The translations under genes and the position numbers were made by a program. Below the pieces are notes generated by a model. The model ran no database searches. It was not told the DNA's origin and saw nothing but the letters and a program-made list of their open reading frames with translations. Positions 10,388 through 21,786 of a stretch of DNA of 64,000 nt are shown here, in pieces (the first letter of the stretch is position 1; each line of letters opens with the position of its first letter). Origin of the DNA: Dolomedes plantarius (taxonomy: Eukaryota; Arthropoda; Arachnida; Araneae; Dolomedidae); contig OU015499.1 in assembly GCA_907164885.2 (NCBI GenBank), positions 154,818,408 through 154,882,407 on the forward strand, given 5' to 3'.

Positions 10388-11140
10388 CTAGATGTATTAC
10401 CCGGCTTCGCTCGGGATTCAGTTTCTGTTATTATTTTTTTCAATGATTAGCCTCATGTTATGATGTTCTACAGTTTTCGCTAATATTCTTTTGCGGTAGC
10501 AAATAGCGTTAGTTTGTTGTCGGTGCTGTCGTTGTTCTTCGCTTTCTTCTCCTTTCGATGTTGAAGCTCGAAGACGATCGTATGTTCGACGCGTTAAAAG
10601 TTTCTTCATCAGTCTCACTGCTTCGGATCACTACAATTCGAATTGTGTTGCCTTCGAGCTCTTGGGAATGTTTTTTCTTCAGATTCTTGTGTGCGTCTAA
10701 CTGCTTTTCGAATTCTGTTGGCTTCGCGCTCTTCTGTTTTTTTTTTTCATCACGTTCCTCATTTCTCAACAATCTTTGACATTTTCCCCTTACTTCTGCA
10801 GGATTAAAAGTTGCTCTCCTCTTTTTGGGCATTTTAAAGCATTAATTTACAGCTAGTCAATAACGTTTGAATGGATTTATTATTATAGTAAAATAATCAG
10901 TAATGTTTGAATGGATTGAGATCGCATTCAATATTAAAACACAGCAAATCTGGTAATTATAATAGAAAAAGTATATACACGTATTTCATGCTCGGAATTC
11001 TTTCTCAAAACTAAATCGTCTGCTACGTTTCAATGCCACTTTCAGACTTTCTTAATTATAATATACACGTATTTCATGATTGTAATTCTTTCTCAAAACT
11101 AAATCATCTGCTATGTTTCAATGTCACTTCAGTTATATAA
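10388..11140 (-). mobile_element. Helitron, minus strand, 3' end and N-terminal-like coding remnant
   Basis: On the minus strand the element ends CCCGAGCGAAGCCGGGTAAT then ACATCTAG|T, a clear Helitron 3' hairpin and CTAG with host A at 10387. Its right (5') boundary is not defined; I give an approximate end. A basic, Lys/Arg-rich frame lies at 10509-10832 on the same strand. Confidence 0.5.
10509..10832 (-). pseudogene. Basic Lys/Arg-rich frame, possible Helitron protein N terminus
   Basis: A 107-codon frame starting MPKKRRATFNPAEVRGKC, very rich in Lys, Arg, Glu and Gln with no membrane or catalytic motif. Arthropod Helitron replicase-helicases often begin with such a basic low-complexity stretch, which fits its position just inside a Helitron 3' end. 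However, the N terminus would normally lie at the 5' end of an element, so this would be a rearranged fragment. I do not recognise a domain; function unknown. Confidence 0.3.
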
Positions 11141-11625
11141 ATGATCGCGTCAAGGCTAAACGCACGTGTTTCTAGCTAAGTCAACGTGTCCCGCAGTATA
11201 TTTGAGTTTGAACAGGTAGCTTGGGATAGTTTCAATTCATGAAATGGACAGATAACACATTCATTGAAAATGAATGACTTTCCATCCCTATATTTTCATT
11301 TTTAAAAAGAAACATTCCGGCGTTGCCACGTACATGAAAATAATATATCAAATTCATTCTTGCATGCGCCAATATATGAATAAATCACGTTTTTAATTCA
11401 TGTCTATTTATTTTTACGGAAATGTTATAATTTAATTGGCAACAATGAAATGTCACAATGCTTTGAACAAAAATATCCGGGGAAATTTGGCCTTGTATTC
11501 TTTCATTTCTGGTACCTCTGATACCACTTTCCCATGACGTTTGCTACCGTGGGTTGCTATGCAATTTTGAATCCCTTTGACATGCCTTACCTCCCCTTAA
11601 AATTTGTCCAAATCATTATGGGACA
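11141..11625. other. Unassigned intron DNA
   Basis: No recognisable gene or repeat boundary. It contains a diverged repetition of a segment (CTCAAAACTAAATCGTCTGC near 11014 and CTCAAAACTAAATCATCTGC near 11094) just to its left. Confidence 0.35.
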
Positions 11626-11626
11626 C

Positions 11627-12539
<913 letters not shown>

Positions 12540-12698
12540 CTTCTCAGGCTCTTATTCTTGGGATACATGCTACCCCACCCCGTAAGGAAAAGGTTAAGAT
12601 GGAGGTGAGCTAATCCAGTAGGGACTAGTCCACTTAAGGGTAACTTTGCCGTCTAACAGAGTTGATAAAAATAGTCCCAAACATTATGGTCTGAATAC

Positions 12699-12777
12699 CT
12701 CGATTCCTCCTTTACTTCATCCGCAGCCAGCAGCGGTTCTGCATCCTGAAGAGCTATCTCCTCGAGCGATTCTAATG
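12699..12777 (-). CDS. Spider-toxin-like precursor, exon 2 (acidic propeptide)
   Basis: A 79-nt exon with acceptor TTTTTTCAG at its right edge and donor GTATTC at its left edge. The incoming phase (1) is exactly that left by exon 1, and the outgoing phase (2) is exactly that needed by exon 3. It encodes about 26 residues, of which nine are Glu or Asp, and ends Glu-Glu-Ser before the Arg codon shared with exon 3. Arg preceded by Glu within the previous three positions is the processing quadruplet motif used to cut spider toxin precursors (established knowledge). Three short exons with matched phases, acidic propeptide and motif make chance unlikely. Confidence 0.85.
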
Positions 12778-13222
12778 CTGAAAAAAGGTTAATAGTATCA
12801 TCAAAATTTTGCATCTCTATGTATATACAATAAAGCAGTGGCTCTCAAAATTTTAGACCCTTATTATTATGGACCAACCATTGTACAGTCCAGAAAACTT
12901 TTAATTACAATTTCCAACTAGATTACTTTTCATTTAATAGTTAGAGGTCAAGAATGAAGATGAAAAAAATTACAGTTTGTGTAAAGGGCTTTATAGTTGT
13001 AAAAATGTATTTTATAATTAAATTTAACAATAATTGTTGTTTACATTAACTTCATATTAGATATTCTCGGAAGAACTTTTTGTGTCTCAGAAGAAACATT
13101 TGCAAAACCAGTCTTGATATCTAAACACTAAGCATCGGTTCAATTTTCTGTCCTAATTAATGTGCCTGTTTATCTTTGATGAGTTCGCGGTATCTTGGTG
13201 TTATTTTAGACAGAGAAACAGA
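12778..13222. other. Unassigned start of intron 1 of the knottin-like gene
   Basis: AT-rich, no recognisable element borders or frames. Confidence 0.4.
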
Positions 13223-13371
13223 GGGTATAGTAAAAAAGGTATGCGTTACTCGAGGAGACAACTTACAACGCCATCTATCGGCACATTTTGGAATGAGCGT
13301 TTTTTATCTCAAAAACGGTACGAGATATGGGAAAAAAGTCAATTGCAAAGTTGTTCGGCATCATCGATTTA

Positions 13372-14130
13372 CTGTCCGACCACGGAAGCGAGGTCCCTGG
13401 AAGCTGTTACGCATGCGCGAGAAAAGCTAGTCTACTTAGAAAATAGGGGAAAACGTCATATTTTCGGATGTGTTTGTTTATGAAATACGGAATGTATTGC
13501 AGACTGCTTTTTGTCCGCAATTTTAAAGTTATTTTTTAAAACTTTATTTTTGATCGAATATGTGAATAATAATTTCAAAATAATAAAAAGAAAGAAGCAA
13601 ATCTATTTAAAAAATAGGAGTGTTATAGGAGTGGATATTTTCAGATTACATCAAAATCAAAATTATCTAAAGCTACGTTTTCGGTGGTTCTTTTTTTCTG
13701 ACGTTTCCTCGGAGATTCAAATTTTGGAGTTTCTTCACCCTTTGCTTCTCTGCGTATTCTTTTTACTCTGGAAATTGATATCCCGGTCATTTCACTAGCT
13801 CTCTTTAGGGATTGCGAAAGTGGAACAATAACATTTCCTTCTAGTGCTTCTTTATCACACGATTTAATTACATTGTGTATTATACGTTTACAATCACTAC
13901 GGAACGGCTTATTCCGAGCAGTCGTGTTGGGTAAAGGATCCATTAATTTTAATATAATAATTAAAATAACAGACGAGGAAAAAGCAAGCAAATGCAGTTA
14001 GTAACCAATTCTAAAGAATGTCTAGAGAATACGAGACTTCCCCCTTCTTCCTCAGCAGCCTTACCTACAGCGTGAATAGAATGGTCTTGGCACTATGCCA
14101 ACCGTGGTTCTTCGTACTGTGGTCGGACAG
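13372..14130 (-). mobile_element. TA-inserted DNA transposon with CTGTCCGACCAC ends, copy 1
   Basis: Begins CTGTCCGACCACGG and ends CGTGG...GTGGTCGGACAG, with TA at both sides (13370-13371 and 14131-14132). A sister copy with the same length and ends is at 24948-25703. Both retain the same minus-strand frame for a DNA-binding-like segment and lack the catalytic part. The TA duplication suggests the IS630/Tc1/mariner group. Confidence 0.75.
13641..13991 (-). pseudogene. Transposase N-terminal (helix-turn-helix-like) fragment, copy 1
   Basis: A 116-codon frame containing SLKRASEMTGISISRVKRIR, which reads as a helix-turn-helix recognition region, followed by a basic PRKRQKKRTT stretch and a DNFDFDV segment. 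Related arthropod DDE transposases continue from a similar Asp-Asp-Phe-Asp block into the catalytic core (family knowledge), which is absent here. The copy at 25194-25562 has the same frame with few changes. Confidence 0.6.
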
Positions 14131-14639
14131 TAGTAAGAAAAGACACCTTGCGCACATTAATACTTATAAAAAGAATGTAGAAAAGGGACATTTGTTTGGT
14201 CGTGATTTTAAACACTAAGGCGTCTTGAAACGAGAGCTAAGCTCGAAAAGAAGGACCTCACTGACTAAATACCAGCCTGTGTTGCGGCGCAGAGGAAACG
14301 CATTTTCAGCAACATAAATAAATGATCCTGAAGATAGGGAAGTGTCTCAGTTTCTTTCTTCCACTCTTTATGACATGACAATTTTCGAAATCGTGACCGA
14401 ACAAATGTTCATTTTCTACATTCTGTTTTAAGTATTAATGTGCGCAAGGTGTCTTTTCTTACTAAATCGATGACGCCGAACAACTTTGTAGTTGACTTTT
14501 TTCCCGTATATCGTACCGTTTTTGAGATAAAAATGCTCATTCCAAAATTTGTCGATAGATGGCGTCGTAAGTTGTCTCGTCGAGTAGCGCATGGCCTTTT
14601 TACTATACCTAGACACCAACTTTAATAAGACACCAACTT

Positions 14640-15008
14640 TAATTTAAGGTAACTACAGCCACCACTGGGGGACCAGATGCTCTGATACACTAATTGACCG
14701 GAAGTCGCGGGAGCTTTCCCACGTGGAGCCAGAAGCTTCGAGAATGATCTGGAATTTTCTGAAAGAGGGGGTATATAAAGGGAAGGAAGAAAGAGAAGGA
14801 GGAGAGATAACTATGGGAAGTGCTTCCCGTCTCTATGCTGGACTTTAGATTGAACTAAGTTATGACTCTCTCTCTGTCTGGTTTTTCGATTGATGATTGT
14901 TCTGATTGAGAATTGATAATGATCAATTGATAATGGAAATGTTGTATCTTAGATGCTGTACATATATATGAATAAACAAGACATATGTATGGAAAAAGTA
15001 GTTTATGA
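14640..15008 (+). repeat. LTR-like direct repeat, left copy
   Basis: About 368 bp nearly identical to 15625-15991. It carries a promoter-like TATATAAAGGG (near 14772) and a poly(A)-like AATAAACA about 200 bp later (near 14970), the order seen in LTRs. Neither copy has clean TG...CA ends, so the class is unsure. Confidence 0.55.
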
Positions 15009-15059
15009 CCTAAGCTGTCACCGTTTAGAAGTTAAGGTGGGTGTAACGGATATAGGTGG

Positions 15060-15500
15060 GAACCCTGTACTTGATTACAGCAACAGCACAAAATCCACAC
15101 TCACAAAGGTAAGAGCTAGCAGGAAGTCTGGCGAACAGGCTCCATAGGATATAACCTACTATCGATTGTTGACAGACTTTGCCAACTCGAAAGAGAGATG
15201 TCTTGTTGACATGTTTGCGTATCGAGCACTCGCGACTCGCCCATGTCCAGCTGCTGCCTTGGCGAGAGTGCTCCCATGTGCCCATATTGCAAATGTCCTC
15301 CCACTATTTCACATGTTTTAACTAGCTGTGTTGCTTTTAAAACGATTTACTTTAAACTTTACAACTGTTATACTCCTAGTCTGGATATCTCACTGGGGTA
15401 GTGAGCTTTTTAACTTTTTACGTGCGACTGGTATTTTTTTTTAAAAATCTTGTATCTTCAGGTTTGTCGCCGTTTTAATCATCTTCACTTTTTAATCTGT
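15060..15500 (+). pseudogene. LINE ORF2 3' region (post-RNase H segment), fragment
   Basis: Frame-broken match to the end of non-LTR retrotransposon polyproteins seen again at 42850-43200 in this window. The shared part includes a conserved zinc-finger-like CPYCKCPPTISHVLTSC-type block near 15270-15340. It lies between the two LTR-like repeats. No complete reading frame. Confidence 0.6.
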
Positions 15501-15624
15501 CAGAGAGGCACGCACACATGGTAATGCTGGGTCCAATTTTAAGTGGAAAAAGCCTCCTCGTATGCGACCAATTTAAGAAAAGACTGACGGTGTCGTTAAA
15601 CAAGTCGTCAGCGAAGGATTCAAT

Positions 15625-15991
15625 TTAAGGTAACTACAGCCACCACTGGGGGGGGGGGGCAGATGCTCTGATACACTAATTGACCGGAAGCCGCGGGAGC
15701 TTTCCCACGTGGAGTCAGAAGCTTCGAGAATGATCTGGAATTTTCTGAAAGAGGGGGTATATAAAGGGAAGGAAGAAAGAGAAGGAGGAGAGATAACTAT
15801 GGGACGTGCTTCCCGTCTCTATGCTGGACTTTAGATTGAACTAAGTTATGACTCTCTCTCTCTGGTTTTTCGATTGATGATTGTTCTGATTGAGAATTGA
15901 TAATGATCAATTGATAATGGAAATGTTGTATCCTAGATGCTGTACATATATATGAATAAACAAGACATGTGTATGGAAAAAGTAGTTTATG
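15625..15991 (+). repeat. LTR-like direct repeat, right copy
   Basis: Second copy of the 14640-15008 repeat, differing by a poly-G tract near 15651 and a few substitutions. The same TATATAAAGGG and AATAAACA signals are present. Confidence 0.55.
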
Positions 15992-16240
15992 TGTCCATAG
16001 AAACCATAAACGAGCTACTTAACCACGAGGTCACGGCATTATCCATGTTCTTTGATTTTGAATTGTTTACTTTTGATTTTTTTCTTTTACCTTTCATTGG
16101 ATTTTATAAATATTTCGTAACTTGGTTTCATCTACCTTTACTCGTTTTTGGTTTTTCAGTACACCATGATGAGGTTGGCTCAGCTTGGTGGACCTTACGC
16201 CATGAAACCTAACTCAACCAACCAAACTGGACATTATTCA
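15992..16240 (+). mobile_element. LINE 3' tail
   Basis: Ends with CAGCTTGGTGGACCTTACGC then CATGAAACC and CAACC repeats. A related tail (GTTGGACCTTGCGCTATAAAAC) occurs near 43570, after the RNase H part of another LINE. Together with 15060-15500 this is probably one LINE split by the LTR-like repeat. Confidence 0.5.
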
Positions 16241-16426
16241 TATCTCGAGGGGTATGCTGGATTTCTCTGACGTAAAGAGTTTTGAAAAGCAAGACATATC
16301 ATGCCTCAAAAATTTTTTTTAAATCGCTACAATTCAGAAAAAAAGCAAAGAAATTTTAATCTTGTAACTATTTTAGTAACATATTGTTGAGAGTACTATG
16401 CCATTTTTCTTAACTCTTTTATACTA

Positions 16427-17727
16427 CAGAGGCTGTTCACACATTTTTTAGACGATGTATATTGTATTCACAAAACTAAATTACATAAAATTCTTGTGTT
16501 TTAAATGTTCTATTTGACATCCCTTATTCTGAACTATCTTTCGACACCGCAATTTCTAGGATAATAATGCTTTTGAAGTGTCAGAAGAGGTATTCTATCC
16601 CATTCCTCCTGAACAGCTTTCCAGAGTCCTGTAAGAGTTTTGGGACGACGTTTGGATAATGCAGATTTTAAAAGTCCGAAAGCACAAAAATCCATAGGTG
16701 ATACATCGGGAGATTTAGTAGGGATATCAGTGAAGGGTATGGCCTTGATACCAGTTTTTTGTTCCATTTCTTTTAGGAAATTTACAGTGGATTCTGATGT
16801 GTGACTGCTAGCTTTGTCCTGATGGAGTCTCACAGACTGATGGCACTGTGGGTAAAGCGATGGTATTTCATTCAGAAAAATTGGCGATAAAATATGTTCC
16901 TGATAGTATTTGGAGTTAATCTTGACATTTTTTTCCACTCTCATTATTTTTAACTTGCCATTATAAGAAAAACCAGCAACAATCATGAATCTCTTAGAAA
17001 ATCTTTCTTTCGATTCTTTGAACCATGTACTTAAATTTTTTTCTCCCCTTTTATGATAATAAATGGCTCTTTTTTTGTTGCAATCATTTAAATACACCCA
17101 TGATTTATCTATAGTGACAATTGTTTTCCATTTTTCTTTGGATAAGTGTTTCTCATATAGAATTCTGCAGCGTGTCCTGCGTTCAGCGATATGATTTGGA
17201 AGAAAACGATGCACATTGCATTTTTCCGCTTTCTTAAGATTTAAATCAACGTTTATCATTTAGGTTACAGTGGACACCGAGCATTTTAATGATTTTGCAA
17301 CTGTCCTTTGACCAGGGGGATTTTCTTTTAACATTAAACAACGTACCTTTGCAATAGTCGAAGATGTCCGTTTTTTCCTTGGATACTTGTTTGGAATTTT
17401 TGTCCCACTTGAGGCTCCAATTTGACGTTTTTTTCCTTTTTTGTTCACGATATTACCTATCGACGCTTTAGATATCACAAAACCACGACTCTCACATCGT
17501 TTTTGGATAACGGAGTATGCATATTTCTCTTCGGAAAGAGCATAAATGTAGCCTTCGAACCATTTCTTTGTTAAAAACGCCATTTTGAATAAAAACAAAA
17601 CTTTCAAGCCGCAGACGATAATTTTGACTTTTAAAAACATAGTACAATTGCAATTCTTTCTTTTGCAGCAAACGATTTTTTATTACCGCTTACCAAAATC
17701 GTCTAAAAAATGTGCGAACAGCCTCTG
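16427..17727 (-). mobile_element. IS630/Tc1/mariner-type transposon, near-complete, copy 1
   Basis: Inverted ends of about 30 bp (CAGAGGCTGTTCACACATTT at the left; the right end inverts to CAGAGGCTGTTCGCACATTT), flanked by TA on both sides. It is 1301 bp and carries one transposase gene on the minus strand, broken only by a single stop. A second copy at 35868-37170 sits in an intron of the plus-strand peptide gene. It ends only 60 bp from exon 1 of the knottin-like gene. Confidence 0.85.
16534..17640 (-). pseudogene. Mariner-superfamily transposase with one in-frame stop
   Basis: Two frames (17640-17260 and 17259-16534) are the same frame separated by one TAA; together they make about 368 codons, full length for the family. 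The N-terminal part has two helix-turn-helix-like stretches. Catalytic features visible are TIDKSWVY, LHQDKASSHTS and KSPDVSPMDF, giving a DD(D) triad with about 36 residues between the second and third Asp by my count. That spacing is closer to the maT-like DD37D type than to classical mariner DD34D. The sibling copy has Lys at the stop position, so the stop is recent. Catalysis would not be expected without readthrough. Confidence 0.8.
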
Positions 17728-17787
17728 TATAATGTAAAAAAAAGGAAAAAAATTCAAAATAATAATTTTAGGAAGATAAATATTCAC

Positions 17788-17860
17788 CTTCCTTTTCTTC
17801 TTCCAAAGAATAGCTGTGCACCAAATATAAGACGCTAATGAACACAATTAAGACCTTCAT
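17788..17860 (-). CDS. Spider-toxin-like precursor, exon 1 (signal peptide)
   Basis: Starts at ATG (17860-17858) and runs 24 codons plus one base to the donor GTGAAT. It encodes Met-Lys, then a hydrophobic run of about 12 residues, then His-Ser-Tyr-Ser, a good signal-peptidase site near residues 16-18, followed by Leu and a run of Glu/Lys that begins the propeptide. The outgoing phase (1) matches exon 2. With exons 2 and 3 the gene is 354 coding bases, 117 residues. Introns are 5.0 kb and 4.7 kb and full of transposons. The start codon is the first ATG after a short leader and a (TA)n tract. The alternative, that this signal exon belongs to a different gene, is unlikely given the matched phases. 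Confidence 0.8.
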
Positions 17861-17888
17861 CTTTTAACCTTAAAAATAAACAATTTTA

Positions 17889-17893
17889 GTTTG

Positions 17894-17954
<61 letters not shown>
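17889..17954 (-). promoter_or_regulatory. (TA)n tract just upstream of the knottin-like gene, possible TATA region
   Basis: About 64 bp of pure TA repeats lie 29 to 94 bp upstream of the start codon. A TATA-like region in that place could set the transcription start, but no initiator motif is clear and an upstream non-coding exon cannot be excluded. A second candidate, TATAAAA on the minus strand near 17998-18004, lies just beyond. Confidence 0.35.
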
Positions 17955-18221
17955 TAGGTGGACTGTGCGACCCTTTTTCATGCGATTAAAATACGATAAA
18001 TTTTATAGCGAGGTTGGTGGTTTGAAGCAAGATGAAAGAAGAACCGGTTCATTTGTAGCCATTGTTTATTGATCAAATAATAATGGTGCGTAGCGATAAT
18101 ACAAAACCAATAAACAAAACGCTTTTGGCCACAATATTGGAGGTGGAGCATAAGACTAAATAGGAGAACATGATATATGTGCACGTCAAAGCACATTTGT
18201 AGACAATATTAATAATATATA

Positions 18222-19872
18222 CAGTGGCTCCCAAAAGTGTTCGTACACTTACGAATTTCAATGAAATAGGGGTCTATCTATTAATTAAAATGAATATTTC
18301 AGAATGGGTAGTTAATAATAAGATCTATAATCTATTCTTAACAAAACTACATGAAATATTTTGAAAACATAGTAAAAGATTATTTTTAAGAAACCAGTAA
18401 TCAAAAAGTAACAAAAACTTTATCTCACAAAAGTCATCGTACACTAAAATATTTTCGGATAAATTCATAATTAAAATTATCGTCTGGCGCTTTATTTTTA
18501 TTTTTGAATTGTGGTGGCATTTAAAATATCGTTTGGCTTTAATTTTTGCTTGCCTACTCCGTAATATTCTATTTATTATTTAAAAATGGCTCGTAATCGT
18601 AAAAGAAACAACAAACAGCATTCGAAAATTGATTATTTTTCATCATAGTAGTGGTAAATCAATTCGGAATATTGCTAAACTACTTAATTTATCCCATTCT
18701 ACTGTGCAGTATGTGAAAAAACGCTTTAAAGAAGAAAATTGGATCGAAAACAAGGTAAGAAAAGGCCGTCCGGCAAAGTTAACAAAACGTGATCAGAGAA
18801 TTATAATTAGAAAATTTGTGAAAAATTCACGTTTGAGTGCTGTAAAAGTTTCTGCAGAATTCAATGAAACATTTTCTACTTCAATTTCACCTGAAATTAT
18901 TTGACGAGTTCTCAGAACAGCTGGATTACATGGGCGTGCCCATAGAAAATTTTTTGTGAGTGAGAAAAACAGAAAGTTTAGGCTTCCCTTTGCACTATCA
19001 ATGATAAATAAGTCCCAAACCTATTGGAATAATGTCTTATTTGCCAATGAACATTTTTGGTGCTGATGGGCGTATAATTGTATGGAGAAAAAAAAATGAG
19101 GAACTTAATCCCAAGAACTTAGTAGGAACAGTTAAGCATGCCGGTGGAGGTATTCTTGTGTGGGGATGCATGTCAGCACCAGGACTAAGAAATTTGGTAT
19201 TTATTGATGGCATAATGAATCATGCTGTTTTTATAAATATTTTAAGAGACAATTTAAAATTATCAGCTCAAAATTTGGGTATTCGAAACAACTTTGTTTT
19301 TTATTAAGATAATGATCTTAAGCACACGGCTCTCAGCGTTCGCATCTGGTGTCTCTATAATTGTCCACAAGTTTTGAAAACACCACCTCAATCGCCAGAT
19401 TTAAACCCAATAGAACATATTTGGAGAGAACTGGAGTTTCGAGTACGAAAACACGACATTCACACGAAAAGCGAACTAAAAACAATTATGATGGAAGAAT
19501 GGATGAACATTGATGCAAAAATTACAAAAGGACTAAAGCAATCTATTCCCAGACGTTTAAAAGCTATTGTGGATGCTAAAGGATATCCTACTAAATATTA
19601 ATTTAACGAAAAATTAGAATATTTACTAATATGTAGAGATTTTTTACAAGTGTACGATGACTTTTGTGAGATAAAGTTTTTGTTACTTTTTGATTACTGG
19701 TTTCTTAAAAATAAAGTTTTACTATGTTTTCAAAATATTTCATGTAGTTTTGTTAAGAATAGATTATAGATCTTATTATTAAATACCCATTCTGAAATAT
19801 TCATTTTAATCAATGGATAGACCCCTATTTCATTGAAAATCGTAAGTGTACGAACACTTTTGGGAGCCACTG
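18222..19872 (+). mobile_element. Tc1-like transposon with double direct repeats in the ends
   Basis: 1651 bp, flanked by TA, with terminal CAGTGGCTCCCAAAAGTGTT at the left and its inverse at the right. Inner copies of the CAAAAGT...CGTACACT motif (left near 18429-18445, right near 19651-19668) make the IR/DR arrangement known from Tc1-type elements such as Sleeping Beauty. It carries a decayed transposase. Confidence 0.9.
18586..19601 (+). pseudogene. Tc1-type (DD34E) transposase, decayed
   Basis: Starts MARNRKRNN, then shifts frame at about 18630. The main frame keeps the paired-like helix-turn-helix (SIRNIAKLLNLSHSTVQYVK, residues about 25-45) and the downstream GRPAKLT linker. Stops follow at about 18903 and 19305, and a frameshift near 19060. 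The catalytic triad is damaged: the first Asp position reads LFANEHF (Asn), the second block reads DNDLKHTA just after a stop, and the Glu block SPDLNPIEHIW is intact, consistent with DD34E. Not active. Confidence 0.85.
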
Positions 19873-19879
19873 TATATAT

Positions 19880-19882
19880 TAT

Positions 19883-19936
<54 letters not shown>
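19880..19936. repeat. (TA)n microsatellite
   Basis: TA repeats directly right of the Tc1 element; the left side of the element also abuts AT repeats, so the element probably inserted into a TA-rich target. Confidence 0.9.
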
Positions 19937-19939
<3 letters not shown>

Positions 19940-20944
19940 CCCACGGTGCCACCACAACACAAAAAACCATTTTAGACAGCAATAACAAAAAACTGCAAAT
20001 AAATTTCTAATTTCAGTGGCAAAAGAACAAATTATACTTTTCCTAGCGCTTTAAAACAGATTTAGAACAAAAACGATACTATTCCAGTGTCATACCTGTA
20101 CTCTCGCTCCATTTTCAGTCTGGTTACAATTTCCATTACCGTTCAAATTATTTGATTAGTTACAGTTACGGAACAATTTAGATTATCAGAACATTCATAC
20201 TTGAATCCCAACATTTAAATACACTTATTCCATAACGTATTTTTACCTGTTCCTATTATATGCTATACTTCAAAACAAATTACTAAGCAAATCAATAGAA
20301 CTAATTATATTCGATAAATGTGTTTAAAAACAGCTTACATTACAACATTTGTGAATCGGTTTTCAATACAATATTTACAATATTATTTATATAGCATAAC
20401 ATACACACAAATAATAGTAAACACTTATACTATGATGTTCTTTTGCATTTTCTATTTTACACAATACTTCAGTACCTTTTACTATGCGGTACGATACAAC
20501 TATTAAATTCCAATAATGATAGGATTATATTCAACTTGCACTACAACAATTATGAAACGATTTTCCATACAACATTTACAATACAACATTATATACAGCT
20601 TGACAAGCGCTCGATTACGCGCAATTCTATACTACTTTCTTATTAATTGATGTTAAAAATAAAACATTTGAATTGGAATCTTTGTATATGTAAATTCAAA
20701 GAAGCCTGAATTTATTTTACACACCTAAAACCCAGGCGAGCGAATTAAGAAAAAAGAAAACAGACCAAAATAAATTCCGTTTCATCGTGAAAATAATTCT
20801 ATAGTCCAACTGAATAAAAGAAAATAAATATATATATAAATATTTAATATATATATAAATATATAAATATTTAATTATATTTAATTTTGAAAATAAATGT
20901 TTCATAAAAATATTTACCTCAAAGATATAATTAGAAAAAAATAT
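19940..20944. other. AT-rich unassigned DNA
   Basis: No recognised coding sequence or element border. Several loosely repeated blocks occur, such as ACAATATTTACAATA-like words near 20367 and 20572. Confidence 0.4.
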
Positions 20945-21170
20945 TTCCGGTAGTCTCTTCTAACGAAACTATCGCGAGTTATTAACGTAGGATTACTTAT
21001 CGTTTGCTAACCTCTTTTTCTTTTTTTAACGCATTTTGGTACTTTTTTGTTTAACTGTTTACTGTTACTGGGTTTGGCACGCTGCCAAAATTATAACTCG
21101 TGTCCCAGGACATTTTTTTCCTCTCCGAAGAACCGTTATGAGGAACGTAATCCTGCGTTAAAATCGTTAA
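20945..21170. repeat. Dispersed repeat (MITE-like), copy 1
   Basis: Related to 56645-56925. Both contain GGTAGTCT..TCTAACGAAACTA at the left, AGGATTAC soon after, a GGTTTGGCAC block in the middle and GGAACGTAATCCT near the right. Inverted AACGTAGGATTAC and GTAATCCTGCGTT lie about 150 bp apart, each touching TTAA in this copy. Confidence 0.5.
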
Positions 21171-21786
21171 ATTCACGAAACCAAACAAAAATAATCAACC
21201 TGTAATTTCTGAGATCGTATGCAAAAAATTCCAGTTTTATAAGATGATATTGAATCATTAGAGACATGTAGCTTCTACTTACGTTTAAGGTATGCCAAGA
21301 GATGTTCCTAACTTTTTACAGTTATCATGTCCTTTATATACCGTCTTCTTACAGATTCTTCTGTCAAATACTTACTTTTTCTTTTAAATATATTATCTTT
21401 ATAGATTTGCCAAACATATGTCATCTATTCAATTTCATTTCATTTGTATAGACCGTATGAAGAAACTAATTGTATTTCCAGTGCTGTAATAGTCATGGAT
21501 TGTTATGTCAAGTTTCGTTGGCGTTTGATCGGGAATCACAGCTGGAATACTTGGTGTCTTTAACTAAGTTTGGTTTTTTAACGTAAATCCGTTAAAATTA
21601 TATTTAATTCCACTCACAAATGCACTGTACTGTTTTTTTGTTTGTTCACATCTGAAACATTTTACTTCGAATCCGAAAGATGAGCAACTCTTTCACTTTA
21701 CAGGTACATGACATTTTTTTAAACGATCCCAGAATTTCTTTAAAAATTCTTTCTTTATTCTTTTTAAAAGAATATGAAGAATATGA
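21171..21786. other. Unassigned intergenic DNA
   Basis: No recognisable frame or repeat border. Confidence 0.35.

Larger units (their letters stand above)
13224..14609. mobile_element. Fold-back element with arms of about 220 bp
   Basis: The left arm (13224-13371 continuing at 14133-14213) and the right arm (about 14395-14609, inverted) match closely, both starting from GGTATAGTAAAAA at the outside. The centre (14214-14394) is unrelated to the arms and non-coding. The left arm is interrupted by a TA-inserted element at 13372-14130, and the uninterrupted right arm shows the empty site. Outer duplications are not clear. Confidence 0.7.

Noticed and set aside
10558..10779. 73-codon plus-strand frame
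   Set aside because: Antisense of a Lys/Arg-rich minus-strand frame; Ser/Phe-rich low complexity only.
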